Shown here: in pieces, positions 10,301 to 20,834 of the stretch
Layout: each line of letters begins with the position of its first letter
How positions within the stretch are numbered: the stretch's first letter is position 1
NCBI GenBank assembly: GCA_903813345.2
Contig: CAIIXF020000008.1
Span: 23,046,822-23,110,821 of the forward strand
DNA from: Owenia fusiformis
Taxonomy: Eukaryota > Annelida > Polychaeta > Sabellida > Oweniidae
Direction of reading: 5' to 3'
Length of the DNA: 64,000 nt
The notes under the pieces: generated by a model
The model's database searches: none
What the model saw: only the letters and a program-made list of their open reading frames with translations
Told to the model about the DNA's origin: nothing
Made by a program: the position numbers and the translations under genes

Positions 10301-13300
10301 CGCTGAAGTACTTCCTTTTCGATCAAGACTTGTAATTGTTAGTCGAGTGAATGTTTTTTCTGCCAAATTCCAATATGGCGTTTCTGCTCAGACATTTTCG
10401 TAAATCTCCGGAGGTTGTCCGAACCTAACTCATCCTCAAAATTCATTTTGTTCATTGCGTATCTCGCTCTTAGCAAACCACCATATTGGAAATAGGTCAA
10501 ATAAACATTCACTCGATGAACAATTTACAAGTCTTGATCGAAAAAGAAGTATTTCAGCGCTCCAATACTTGCACGGATTGATGATACTGATGGAAGACAC
10601 AGTTAAAGACCAAAAGTATACCGCTGATCGACTTAATTTGTGTTTCAAGGGTCACTATTATTCAGCCGCCAAGTGCGCCGTGGGAAAGCTATTATATCAA
10701 AATCCAGATAGCTTTCGCAGGAAGTAAGACTATCCTTCTTTCCAGAATTATAGATATAGCTATAGATAATGCATTTGTCACAAGTTTGGGTTGAAATTTT
10801 GCGAAAATGAAGTAAGGGTAGTCTCTGCCAGGTTTGTTTGTTGTGGTGAGCTTTTATGGTAAGTGCTCAGAAGCAAATAATTCATGTGTTCAAAATAATC
10901 TAATAATCTGATTGGTTTAAACTTAGCTGCACATTCGCACAATGTGTGCCAAGGATTTTTTCCAGTGATTTCATTTCATTGAGTTTGCGTTTCAGTGTAA
11001 CTTCTGCCAAAATAGCGGACCAATGACAGAATTACTAGGTTAAATCACTTCGAAATTTTAAGAGAACTTTTCACCTACAGTGCTGATATAAAATAATAAA
11101 GGGTGCGTTTTCAAGCTAAACAGAGTGAATTTGCTTACATACCATTGACGTTATATCTCAATCAGACAGTTTCTACTCGGTAAGTGTGCTAATAACTTGT
11201 ACAATTGAATTCTTTTTGATAATTAGATCAGTATTTCAGGCCTAAAATGCCAAGTGCAAACATATTATCGCCCATCTCAAAAATAGATAGTTTTTCAGTA
11301 ATCTCAGTCTTTTTTTACTCAAGATAAAGTTATACATCTTATATATTTCCATCCTTGCAAATACCTAAAATATCTTAGGTATTCAAAAAATGATAAATTA
11401 CTGAAATACTGCGAATATTAAGTCAAAATTTGGGGGGTTTGCATAGTTGCCGGAAAAGTTGGTTTCGAATTTTTTGAGGCAAAATTTGTGGTGTGTTCAC
11501 ACAAACCCTCCGAACTCCCTCACCCTACGGCCCTGATTGTAAACAGGTCATTTCTCTACTTCTCCCTCTATTTACTCTAAGATGTACTCTTGGCGCAATA
11601 TCCAAACTGCGTGCATACTACTCACAGTTAGTCAGTGTTACAAACTGCGCGCATATAAACATTGCATCATTCAAGTGTTTTCAAACGTCATTTTAAGACA
11701 TTTATTCTACATTGTTTTATAGTTTAATACGGGTTTGTGTAAAAAACCGGGTGACCGGGTACCTAACGTCCCTAGCAGGGTTATGAATTTTATTCATTTA
11801 TAACGTTGGATCTGGTCGATACATACGTTATTTTCGACGTCACGTTTTGAGGTTATTTCACATCGTAAGAACGTTTTGACGACGTTAACTTTAAACGTTA
11901 AAATAAAGTCAGCAGTGAATCGATTAAGTTAGAACATAACGTCTTTGTAACATTTTCTTAACTTTCAAATATTTTGAAGCCAGGTCCAGGGATATTGTTT
12001 TCTGAACAATTTGAGATCTGTGGGCAGGTGCACTGTCCATATGGAGTAGGGTGTTCCCTTTTCTCACCACCCCTTTCTTCCACAATACTTTCTCAAATTG
12101 ACCTGCACCCTTCCATACAACATTCTGACATTACAATACTTTCTGTTTTTGTGTTACCAGTCAGCAAAATTTTTTAAACAACACAACACTTGTTGCATAT
12201 AAAAACGTTCAAATCTAACTGAAATTTACCAAACTGGCTAAAAACTGAATATGTGACGTAAATGTCGGTCCCGGGGTACCTGTACCTCCTTCAAGGATAT
12301 ATCAATAGTATTATATATTTTGTCTTCAAATCTTCAGAATTGATAGATAATTGAATGATGTATCACTGGTAGGAAAATCAAAGGGATTGGTCTATAAAAA
12401 GTATCTGTGTAAAAATGCGTCCATTACTTATTGATCACCCCTCGTAAATTCAGTTCAAAGCTTCTATAAAGGTAGTCCCACTCATAGATTTTTAAGATTC
12501 ACCACGTTTCAAGAGGACAGCTGAAATAATGTTCATCCAGGGGGTTTCTTTGTAGATAATGAAAATATATGTTAGTCTTGATGAAATATCCAAAATTAAA
12601 TATATTTTGACACTGGACGATGATTGTTCAATGGCCCCCCTGCGCTAATTGTTGCAGCTTTAAAAGCCTGTTTCGACAACGTTTAATATGAACGTTTGAG
12701 TTATATACGTCGCATATGGACCGATGTGGTAAAAAATAAACATTCTTGTTTCTGTTTTCCACACTAATGAACTTTACGAACATGTTACCGTGTCTCATGT
12801 TTTTCGTTGCCTCGACGTTTAAAGAACGAAATCACGCAACGTCTTCTGGGAACTTATATGCAACTTATGAGCAACGTGACATGGACGTCACTGTTTGCTG
12901 GATCGATTATTTTAAAAAGTACTCTGTCTCTTATAGGGTAAAAAATATCGAACAGTAGTTCACTCGGTAGGCTAAGTCTGTCAAGTCAATTCGCTACTAT
13001 ATATCGGGGGAAATGTGAAACTTTGAAAGTTGGTAACCCTGCTAGGAACGTTAGGTACCCGGTCACCCAGCTACCCGGTCACCCGGTTTTTTACACAAAC
13101 CCTTTCATACGTCCATTCGGCAGCCATTAAATGTTCCTACCATGTGATAGCAAAAGTTATGTCTAGATGAACGTAGGTTTTAAAATATAATAGAAAATTG
13201 TCATCGGTTTTTCTATTACCATCACATAAGTTAAGATGACGCACTTTTCACAGAAATAGAAAATACTATATTATATGTAGCAATCCTGTATCTTTCAGTA

Positions 13301-16300
13301 TATGCAAACACAAGGGCTGGATTAACTTCAAACTATGACAAACAGACATTATTTGACCCAACAATGTATATTTTGAACATGAAAGCTCCTAAGGAACCTT
13401 ATATTGAGATAACTAGGTTTACACCAGGAAAAAAATCAAGTGCTACTTAGTCTCCACATAATGGTAATGTTTGATATACAAAACTAACCTTGTATTTCCA
13501 GTACTTTTCATCCTTATGGGAGTCGTGTCTCCCCCGTCTGCCATTTTTAAATATGCGCGAAGTTTGTCAGGGTTTCAAACTGCATGCATAGTATACACGC
13601 AGTTTGGATACCGCACCGTGGTACTTAAACGCATGGAAAACAACAACCACCACTCTACATGTCTCCACAATGGGGAAAATATAGTAAAGTGATGTTAAAC
13701 CAAGAAAAGTGTATTTCTACAAATTTTCAAGTATACTCTACACTTAGGTAAAAACAAGAATGCAATCTCCTGTTTTTACCTCATTCTTCCATGCCACACT
13801 TGGGAAAAATGAAGAGAATTAAGAACATATAATACCCTTTTTTTTATCCATGGATGTAGAAATATACATTTTGTCCTGTTGGGCTCTTAGTTCAATAACT
13901 CAGCCTTGGTGTGTAGGTTACATATATGTCTAGGTAAGATATTTTGTATATCACTCTTTTAAAAATTTGGAAAATGATTAATATTATGTAAACATTTTTC
14001 ATAAAAACATGTATTATGGATACACCACACTGATATTCTGTTATTATACCCTGACATGTGAAACTGATGTAAATTAGTTTTGTAATGTAGTTGTAGTTTG
14101 TAGTTTTTTTGTACACTGTAGTGTCTGATATGTCATTTACATGACATGGTTATTGAGTCAATAAAAGATATATATGCTCATATGTACCAGACACTGTATT
14201 GATCACATGGTACATACTGGTACATCTGTGTGATAAATCAGTATAAATCATAAATCGGATGTATATCTACTTCAAATGGGTTTATTATATGAAAGTAAAC
14301 TAATTATCATGTATTTGTTAATTTTTAACCTTTTCTACTAGCATATGAGTAACTCATTTCAACACATTATTCAACAAGGGGTCTAAAACTTCTTCAGAAG
14401 TAGAATGGTATTTAAAGTCTAGTTTTAAAGATATCAATTTTCAATGACCAATAATTATGCTGAAAACAATGGATAGCACAAGTTTTCCTTATGGGAAAAT
14501 AACATGGGATATGTGGTGTTTAACTTAAATGCATTTCAACACCCATGCTCTTTTCAGAAATTGTAAATATAGTATAGAAGAAACTCTTTCATACTTTCAG
14601 AAAATATGTCAATTCTGCAGGAAATGCCATAGAAATTTTATAAAAATTTAAGATGCTGCAGTTCTATTCCTGAAGGTCAATTCCATCCGTACTCCACAAA
14701 TATGGAATTCTAGGAGGAGTGTTTTAGATATTACTAAGATATTAATTCACTGGGTTGATGAAATGATTTTTCTTGTTTCAACCAGTAAACCATTTAACCA
14801 TAAACCATTCTCAATTCCAGTTTCTCACAACCAAATAATCCGCCTCTACAGTCGCTTCACCAGTCTCGATAAAGGAGGAACAGGTACATTAAGGTAAGTC
14901 AGTCTTCATATTATATAAGACACAGGTATATTAAGGTAGGTCTGTTCTAGAAAAAGGAGGCAACATTTACAATGTGTAAAATATTCTGAATCAATCAAAA
15001 AAACAACCAGCCATCCAATTTCTATTCTTAAGAGAAATTATTTTAATAGTACCCCTCTCCCTGGGACCCCTCTGGCCATTCTGTAAGTGTATGAATACCA
15101 CTGGTCAGTATCAAGGAGGTAACGGCCGTAACCTTCACATCTAAAATGGTGGATCGTAATTGTTGATTTCGATAATTTTAGTTTTCATTGAATTAAACTA
15201 CTTATTGACTTAAACTATTTAGTTGACGTTATGCATTGATATTTGAACCAAATCAGGCTTATATGACATGGGAACTGTGAAGTATAACATTGACAATTTG
15301 TTCATGTATCGTACATGGACGTCACAGTTCAACGATATGTTCCACTGCTTAAGGGAAGGTAACTGGTAATGTATAATGTGGTAATGGTCATGTTAGTTTC
15401 CAACATGCAGAAGACTTGGACATCTTAGCTCTCCATTATAAACTCTCATAACGTTATCGCATCACCGCATATCAATTACCTTATCATCTGTACAACCAAA
15501 ATCCCAGTTACCTTCCCTTAAGTGGTGGAACCGTGGTGCCTATGCATGGTGAATGAACAAGTGATCATACTCCAGAGTTTCCATGTCATATAATCCTGAT
15601 ATGGTTCAAATATCAAAGCAATACGTAAACTATAAAGTGTTTTAATACAATGAAAACAAAAAATATCGAAATCAACACTGGGTCTATCTTCCAGATTAAT
15701 TACGTAAATTATGACCGTATATATACAGGATATACCCAAGAGGTATTGCTCACCTTCATTGGTGGTAAACAAAATACAATACAAACTCTAACCATCCCAC
15801 ATCTTAATCGGAAGGTTACTGTCGTTACCTTCACTTGATACTGTCCAGTGAAATACTAACTATCTATTTTTCTAAAATTAAACTTTAGATACCCTTGTAT
15901 AGAATGTCAAAGAAGTCAGATTTTATTTAAGATTTAAAATTTAAAATGGACTGTCTATAGGAGGACATTAAACCAGGATTAAGTACATTTAACATTCTTG
16001 TATCAAACAAATCCAAATGATATAGAAATGTAAGAAAAAGAGGCACACTGTATTCAAATGCCATAGTGAGATTTTATGCAAGATTTGACAGCAAAATTGA
16101 TTCATATGTACTTATCTATTTACTTGTTTATTTATTGATAGTGTTGTGACAAATATATTTATCCTACATGTATATGTTTATAAAATAATATATTTTGATA
16201 AAATGTTTGTCATATAACTCTAATTCCTTTTCAGTGGTGCATGCTTATTGTACAAACTTGCAATAGGCAGATTGATGTCAATACATAATGTCCAAAGTAT

Positions 16301-19300
16301 TTCATGCTTAAAAGTTGAAATTAATTTTATTTTTAGTCGGGAAGATTTCCTTAGGATTCCAGAGCTTGCCATTAACCCTTTAGGGGACAGAATTGTCCAT
16401 GCCTTCTTTGATCATCAAAGGTAAACTTGATATATTCTTGCATATTTAATATACACTTTATATACACTCTATCCCACAGCCCCAAGGAAGCAATGTCAGT
16501 TATCAACAGTTGTAGAATAAGGAAGTTAGTTTTGTTAGAATGGTGGTTTCCATTAGCGAAAAGTGTGACTTTTCTAATATTAAGTGAAAGACAAATCAAC
16601 ATTAAAATTCCATTAGATGAGGGGAGTAGGTCAAACTATAACAAAAGTTATTAAGTTTTCCACGAAATGTTGATTACTGGACACCATCCCCTATAGTAGG
16701 GGTATAACTGCCAAAGTAAATGATTAAAGAGCTCCCTCTTGTATCAACTCTTGCTCCCTCTCCCTGACTCCATTGTCTATTTGTGTTAAGATAAGATTGA
16801 ATGATAGGAGGTTACATATACAAAGTATGTGTGATGCAACATGTTTCCATAGGTTTGTCTGTAATGTAAATCCAATGAAATTAACATAATCACTCTGGAT
16901 ATAGTTCACTTAATTCAATTGTTATTGTAGCTCAGATGATGATGTCAACTTCCGACAATTTATGCGAACTTTGGCGAGATTCCGCCCTCAGAAAAATAAA
17001 GAGAAGAAAGACACAGAAAGAGTACATCTAAACTCACGAGAAGAGAAACTCAGATGTAAGTTGACATTTTTTAACTCTGCAGTTTGGACCATTTTAATTT
17101 AGCAAGTTTGCTTGATGTTATCTCCCACCAGTTGTTGTTTTTGATGACATACTAAATGTATGGTACTTAAATGCCCAGGGGGTATGATGTAGCCTATTTT
17201 TGTGATGAACCCCTCAATGTGTATCTAAATGACACTTCAGCAATATATCCCATCTTTTCTTTCTGAGAGTTAACTTCCTTAACAACTTCTTTTCTGAAAA
17301 AAACATGTTTTCTGAGTAATAAAAATTCATATCTAATCTGAGACTTTGATCTCCCAGTGAGAAGATTTATATTGTGTTATGAATTATCATTCACATGTAA
17401 TGATCCATTTACCTACTGTATCATCTCATGAGTAGGGAACAGTCTTAATTTAAACATACACACGATACATGTAATTACAGATGTTCTAAACCAAAACCTG
17501 GATTGTGAGTAAGTGGCTTGCAAAAAAGTTTTTTAGAATCTGAAATTCACCCTATGCAGACAGAGCCTGTGGGAAATATTGGGTGCGGTGCAAATGAGCG
17601 GAGGGTGCGGAGCTAACGGTCATTTTTGAATTTAAAATTGGGATATTTCTGAAACTAAGCCGTTTTGGGACTTCAAATATACCAAGATATGTGTATTTGA
17701 CACCAAATACCAATAAAATTGTGAAAATAGTAGTGCAATTCATTTAATAGCGACGCAGTATGTCTTAAACATTTCCCAGACCTATATATTTTGAGACTAT
17801 CCTTTTAATACGGCGTCCCCAGCATTCATAAAAAATGGTGTTCAAGATACACTACCCATGCAAATTATTTTTGCATCTTGGAAGCCAGGCAGTATCTGTG
17901 TGATTTTATAAAAATTCGGAAATGTTCTTCAGATATGAGCCCCCTCTAAATATTGGGTGCGGAGCTACGTTTATGGAGCTGCTCCGCACCCAATATTTAG
18001 AGGGGGCTCATATCTGAAAAACATTCCGAATTTTTATAAAATCACACAGATACTGCCTGGCTTCCAAGATGCAAAAATAATTTGTATAGATAGTGTACCT
18101 TGAACACCATTTTTTATGAATGCTGGGGACTCAGTATTAAATGGATAATTTCAAAATATATAGGTCTGGGAAAGGTTTAAGGCACACTGCGTCGCTATAG
18201 AATGAATTGCGCTACTATTTTCACAATTGTATTGATATTTGGTGTCAAATACACATATCTTGGTATATTTGAAGTCCCAAAACGGCTTAGTTTCAGAAAT
18301 ATTCCAAATTTAAATTCAAAAATGACCGTTAGCTCCGCACCCTCCGCTCATTTGCTCCGCACCCAATATTTCCCACAGGCTCTGTCTGCATAGGGTGAAA
18401 TTGCTTCAATGAAAGTTTAGTACATTAACAGGAAATCATTGCCCTACAGGACTTTTAAAATGTGTTCCACTTCAATTAGCTTTTCACTTGACAGTTTTTA
18501 TAGTAGTTTCTTTGTTTGTTTCAGTTGCATTCAAGATGTATGACTTGGATGAAGATGACAAGATTAGTAGGGAGGAACTGTTAGCAGTGCTACATATGAT
18601 GGTTGGTGCAAACATCTCAGAGGAACAGGTGAAATCATACTTAGAAGCTAATGGCTGTTTTCTCTGATTGTTATTTCCAGAATTGTCCATTGTTTTGAGG
18701 AAATTCAAAACTGTTTCCCCTGAAATAGCACATGAAATTAAGACCTATGCATAGTATTCATAGTAAAAAGACTATAATACTTGATACTATCTATAATACT
18801 GTATGCATTTCATTTATACTAGGAGGAAGATACATTTTGTTGTTGTACATAGAGACCCTGATGAGAATACAATGGAATCAAAAAGTCTCACCATTAAAGT
18901 AATTCTATTACATATTAGTTAACTCGTACTTCTAAATGCACTTTGCAATATTTTCAGCTTGGTAGTATAGCAGACAGGACACTGTCAGAGGCAGACAAAG
19001 ATGGGGACAGCAAGATATCATTCCAAGAATTCCAAGAGGTACACCCCATAAATATATGAACTAATTTTTTAAAGAGGGACATAGGGTATAAATAGGAGGC
19101 AGATTAATGGAACAGCCAAAATAACATAATTTTTGATATTTTCACAGAGCTGGTCAATTTTCTCAGATTTCATACAGATTGAGAAAATGTATTGCTTCCA
19201 AATTTGCAATATACATCATTCAGTGTTTTGATGTTCATATTCTGCAGAATAAACCAGCCTTTAAGTAGAATTCAAGGTCACCTGTTCAAGCCCTCACATA

Positions 19301-20406
19301 AAGTTTAAACCACTTTGTCTTACCCAATGTTATCAAAGTGTCATATGTGAAACTTTTTATTTTATTTTCAAAAAGTGGTTTTTGAAGGACTTTTTGTTCG
19401 AAAAAATCGTGAATTTCTTTAAAACTAACTTTTAGAGGTTACACATATACTTTAATAAGGGATAATTCATACCAATGCACAGCATTCATCCTCAATTCCT
19501 CATATGTATGCCTCTTGCAGGCAATGTCATTTGAGTGTTTGCCTGATTGCAGAGTTCTAACTTTGATTGAATTGTGTCTTGCAGGCAATGTCAGTTGAGT
19601 GTTTGCCTGATTGCAGAGTTCTAACTTTGATTGAATTGTGTCTTGCAGGCAATATCATTTGAGTGTTTGCCTGATTGCAGAGTTCTAACTTTGATTGAAT
19701 TGTGTCTTGCAGGCAATGTCATTTGAGTGTTTGCCTGATTGCAGAGTTCTAACTTAAATTGAATTGTGTCTTGCAGGCAATGTCATTTGAGTGTTTGCCT
19801 GATTGCAGAGTTCTAACTTTGATTGAATTGTGTCTTGCAGGCAATGTCATTTGAGTGTTTGCCTGATTGCAGAGTTCTAACTTTGATTGAATTGTGTCTT
19901 GCAGGCAATGTCAGTTGAGTGTTTGCCTGATTGCAGAGTTCTAACTTTGATTGAATTGTGTCTTGTAGGCAATGTCATTTGAGTGTTTGCCTGATTGCAG
20001 AGTTCTAACTTTGATTGAATTGTGTCTTGCAGGCAATGTCATTTGAGTGTTTGCCTGATTGCAGAGTTCTAACTTTGATTGAATTGTGTCTTGCAGGCAA
20101 TGTCATTTGAGTGTTTGCCTGATTGCAGAGTTCTAACTTTGATTGAATTGTGTCTTGCAGGCAATGTCAGTTGAGTGTTTGCCTGATTGCAGAGTTCTAA
20201 CTTTGATTGAATTGTGTCTTGTAGGCAATGTCATTTGAGTGTTTGCCTGATTGCAGAGTTCTAACTTTGATTGAATTGTGTCTTGCAGGCAATGTCATTT
20301 GAGTGTTTGCCTGATTGCAGAGTTCTAACTTTGATTGAATTGTGTCTTGCAGGCAATGGAGAGAGTTGATGTGGAGCAAAAGATGAGTATTCGCTTCCTC
20401 AACTGA
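7249..20406 (+). CDS. CHP1: Calcineurin B homologous protein 1, complete seven-exon gene
   Basis: CHP1 is an N-myristoylated EF-hand protein that binds Na+/H+ exchangers and takes part in membrane trafficking and calcium signalling. I joined exons 7249-7315, 14821-14893, 16337-16420, 16931-17055, 18525-18628, 18958-19038 and 20353-20406. All introns are GT-AG and all phases fit. The total is 588 nt, or 195 residues plus stop, the same length as vertebrate CHP1. The start MGSKSS gives a myristoylation Gly2. EF-hand 3 is in exon 5 (DLDEDDKISREEL) and EF-hand 4 in exon 6 (EADKDGDSKISFQEF); both keep calcium ligands. The tail VDVEQKMSIRFLN is the family's conserved C-terminus. CHP2 is a vertebrate paralogue, so CHP1 is the natural name. 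Intron 1 is 7.5 kb and full of transposons; intron 6 ends in a tandem array of splice acceptors. Confidence 0.95.
7364..7600. mobile_element. Tc1/mariner-type MITE in CHP1 intron 1
   Basis: TIRs CAGTTGGGGACA..AAATAAATGACAGGT are flanked by TA dinucleotides at 7362-7363 and 7601-7602. At 237 bp it is too short to code. Confidence 0.7.
7635..9930. mobile_element. TIR-flanked 2.3-kb element in CHP1 intron 1
   Basis: A perfect 21-bp inverted match (7645-7665 with 9897-9917, core GCACTATCAATGG) sits in longer imperfect ends with CTAG/CTAGGC outside. Subterminal sequence near 8200-8460 is dense in CCGTAAAA-type motifs. Open frames at 8844-9095 and 9482-9775 resemble nothing I know. Confidence 0.5.
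10192..10672. repeat. Inverted duplication of an exon-like segment in CHP1 intron 1
   Basis: The left arm (10192-10378) and right arm (10482-10672) match as inverted repeats of about 190 bp with scattered differences. The right arm is open on the plus strand and continues open to a GTAAGA donor at 10724 (HSLDEQFTSLDRKRSI through KGHYYSAAKCAVGKLL). The left arm's equivalent frame has a stop right after HSLD. I do not recognise the protein. Confidence 0.55.
11731..13102. mobile_element. TIR transposon (possibly hAT) with imperfect 8-bp target duplication
   Basis: TIRs begin GGGTTTGTGTAAAAAACCGG and continue GTGACCGGGTACCTAACGT and CCTAGCAGGGTTA; the right one has a 16-bp internal duplication. 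Flanks TTTAATAC (11723-11730) and TTTCATAC (13103-13110) are an 8-bp duplication with one mismatch. ACGT motifs cluster near both ends. No transposase is visible. It sits inside an older inverted repeat based on CCAAACTGCGTG (11608 and about 13600). Confidence 0.65.
12981..14820. other. CHP1 intron 1, distal part
   Basis: After the transposon ends at 13102 this is AT-rich intron. It holds the right arm of the older inverted repeat (13540-13640), a small hairpin AGGTAAAAACA / TGTTTTTACCT (13747-13780) and otherwise no feature I can support. Confidence 0.5.
14821..14893 (+). CDS. CHP1: CHP1 exon 2
   Basis: The acceptor is TTCCAG and the donor AG|GTAAGT. It reads FSHNQIIRLYSRFTSLDKGG onward to GTL, the start of the first, degenerate EF-hand. 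A near copy of its 3' end and donor lies 42 bp downstream at 14922-14941. Confidence 0.93.
15099..15850. mobile_element. Foldback element in CHP1 intron 2
   Basis: Ends CACTGGTCAGTATCAAG and CTTGATACTGTCCAGTG. The arms extend over roughly 270-340 bp and include perfect inner pairing at CACTGCTTAAGGGAAGGTA against the complementary stretch near 15515-15530. The loop is about 135 bp. Confidence 0.7.
16337..16420 (+). CDS. CHP1: CHP1 exon 3
   Basis: The acceptor is TTTTAG and the donor AG|GTAAAC. It encodes SREDFLRIPELAINPLGDR and then IVHAFFDHQ, closely matching vertebrate CHP1. Both splice junctions fall in codon phase 2. Confidence 0.93.
16931..17055 (+). CDS. CHP1: CHP1 exon 4
   Basis: The acceptor is TTGTAG and the donor T|GTAAGT. 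It encodes SDDVNFRQFMRTLARFRP followed by a lysine/glutamate-rich linker ending in REEKLR. The linker is the CHP-specific segment between the EF-hand pairs and is the part that differs most from vertebrate CHP1. Confidence 0.93.
17546..18399. mobile_element. 854-bp near-perfect palindrome in CHP1 intron 4
   Basis: TIR TTCACCCTATGCAGACAGAG at both ends. The arms run about 420 bp each to a spacer of about 15 bp near 17966-17980 (GGAGC / GCTCC). The two arms encode mirror frames of 63 codons, 17743-17552 (-) and 18202-18393 (+), differing at about six positions. That is a symptom of symmetry, not a gene. Confidence 0.92.
18525..18628 (+). CDS. CHP1: CHP1 exon 5 (EF-hand 3)
   Basis: The acceptor is TTTCAG and the donor CAG|GTGAAA. 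It encodes FAFKMYDLDEDDKISREE and on to MMVGANISEEQ. The loop D-D-D-K-S-E pattern is a canonical calcium site. Confidence 0.93.
18958..19038 (+). CDS. CHP1: CHP1 exon 6 (EF-hand 4)
   Basis: The acceptor is TTTCAG and the donor GAG|GTACAC. It is 81 nt, phase 0 at both ends. It encodes LGSIADRTLSEADKDGDS and KISFQEFQE, a canonical EF-hand 4 loop. Confidence 0.93.
19300..19500. repeat. Dispersed repeat R, copy 1 (CHP1 intron 6)
   Basis: It shares CTTACCCAATGTTATCAAA, the CATATGTGAAACTTTTT region, AAAAAGTGGTTTTTG and a tail near TTCATACCAATGCA with an inverted copy at 27210-27470. A shorter inverted copy is at 24020-24115. Confidence 0.6.
19521..20352 (+). repeat. 13 x 64-bp tandem array of complete 3' splice sites in CHP1 intron 6
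   Basis: Unit starts, each at GCAATG or a variant, are at 19521, 19585, 19649, 19713, 19777, 19841, 19905, 19969, 20033, 20097, 20161, 20225 and 20289. The real exon 7 begins exactly one period later at 20353, so 13 x 64 = 832 bp with no indels. Every unit contains TTCTAAC, a branch-point match, about 24 nt before GTCTTGCAG (GTCTTGTAG before 19969 and 20225). A second AG lies in GATTGCAG. Units starting at 19905 and 20161 share TCAGTTG and the GTAG ending, which suggests a four-unit (256-bp) higher-order duplication. Confidence 0.97.
20353..20406 (+). CDS. CHP1: CHP1 exon 7 (terminal coding exon)
   Basis: The acceptor is GTCTTGCAG and the exon is phase 0. It encodes AMERVDVEQKMSIRFLN and stop TGA. 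Its first six bases, GCAATG, and the whole acceptor region are repeated thirteen times immediately upstream. Confidence 0.92.
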   Translation, partial: AMERVDVEQKMSIRFLN

Positions 20407-20529
20407 TACTGCGACAATGGAAGTGCAAATATGACATTCTTTTGCAGTAGCTTTAACAAAGGACATGTTTAACATTTGAAGTATAACAACATATTTACTG
20501 TAGCCATGACTATTCTAGCACTTGTTTTA

Positions 20530-20830
20530 CCCTTTCACGACTATAGGCTCCATATGGAGCCCTATTATGTTATACCTTTCAGGACGATATGTTCCTTTCG
20601 GCACCACTATTTTGATTTTCATATATCAATGAAATGACAATATCTCCAGATCTATTCAGTATTTTTACATCAAATGTTATAATGCTTATTGAAAATTGTA
20701 TTTTAGTGATAAAATTTAAAGTATAGGTTCCGGGTTATACATCATTTCCAGTTTTTACCTAAAAAATGCTCTTACTTATAAATCTGCCACCAGGCCAACA
20801 TTTTGCTCTTATATTCATGTCGGGAAAGGG
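20530..20830. mobile_element. PiggyBac-type MITE in the CHP1 3' region
   Basis: TIR CCCTTTCACGAC / GTCGGGAAAGGG, with target sites TTTA (20526-20529, one change from TTAA) and TTAA (20831-20834). It starts 124 bp after the CHP1 stop, so it probably lies in the 3' UTR. It contains the palindrome GGCTCCATATGGAGCC. Confidence 0.6.
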
Positions 20831-20834
20831 TTAA

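Noticed and set aside
17552-18393. Two similar 63-residue frames facing each other
   Set aside because: They are the two arms of one palindrome; symmetry explains the similarity.
19521-20352. CRISPR-like array
   Set aside because: Repeats are contiguous 64-bp units with no unique spacers, inside an animal intron.
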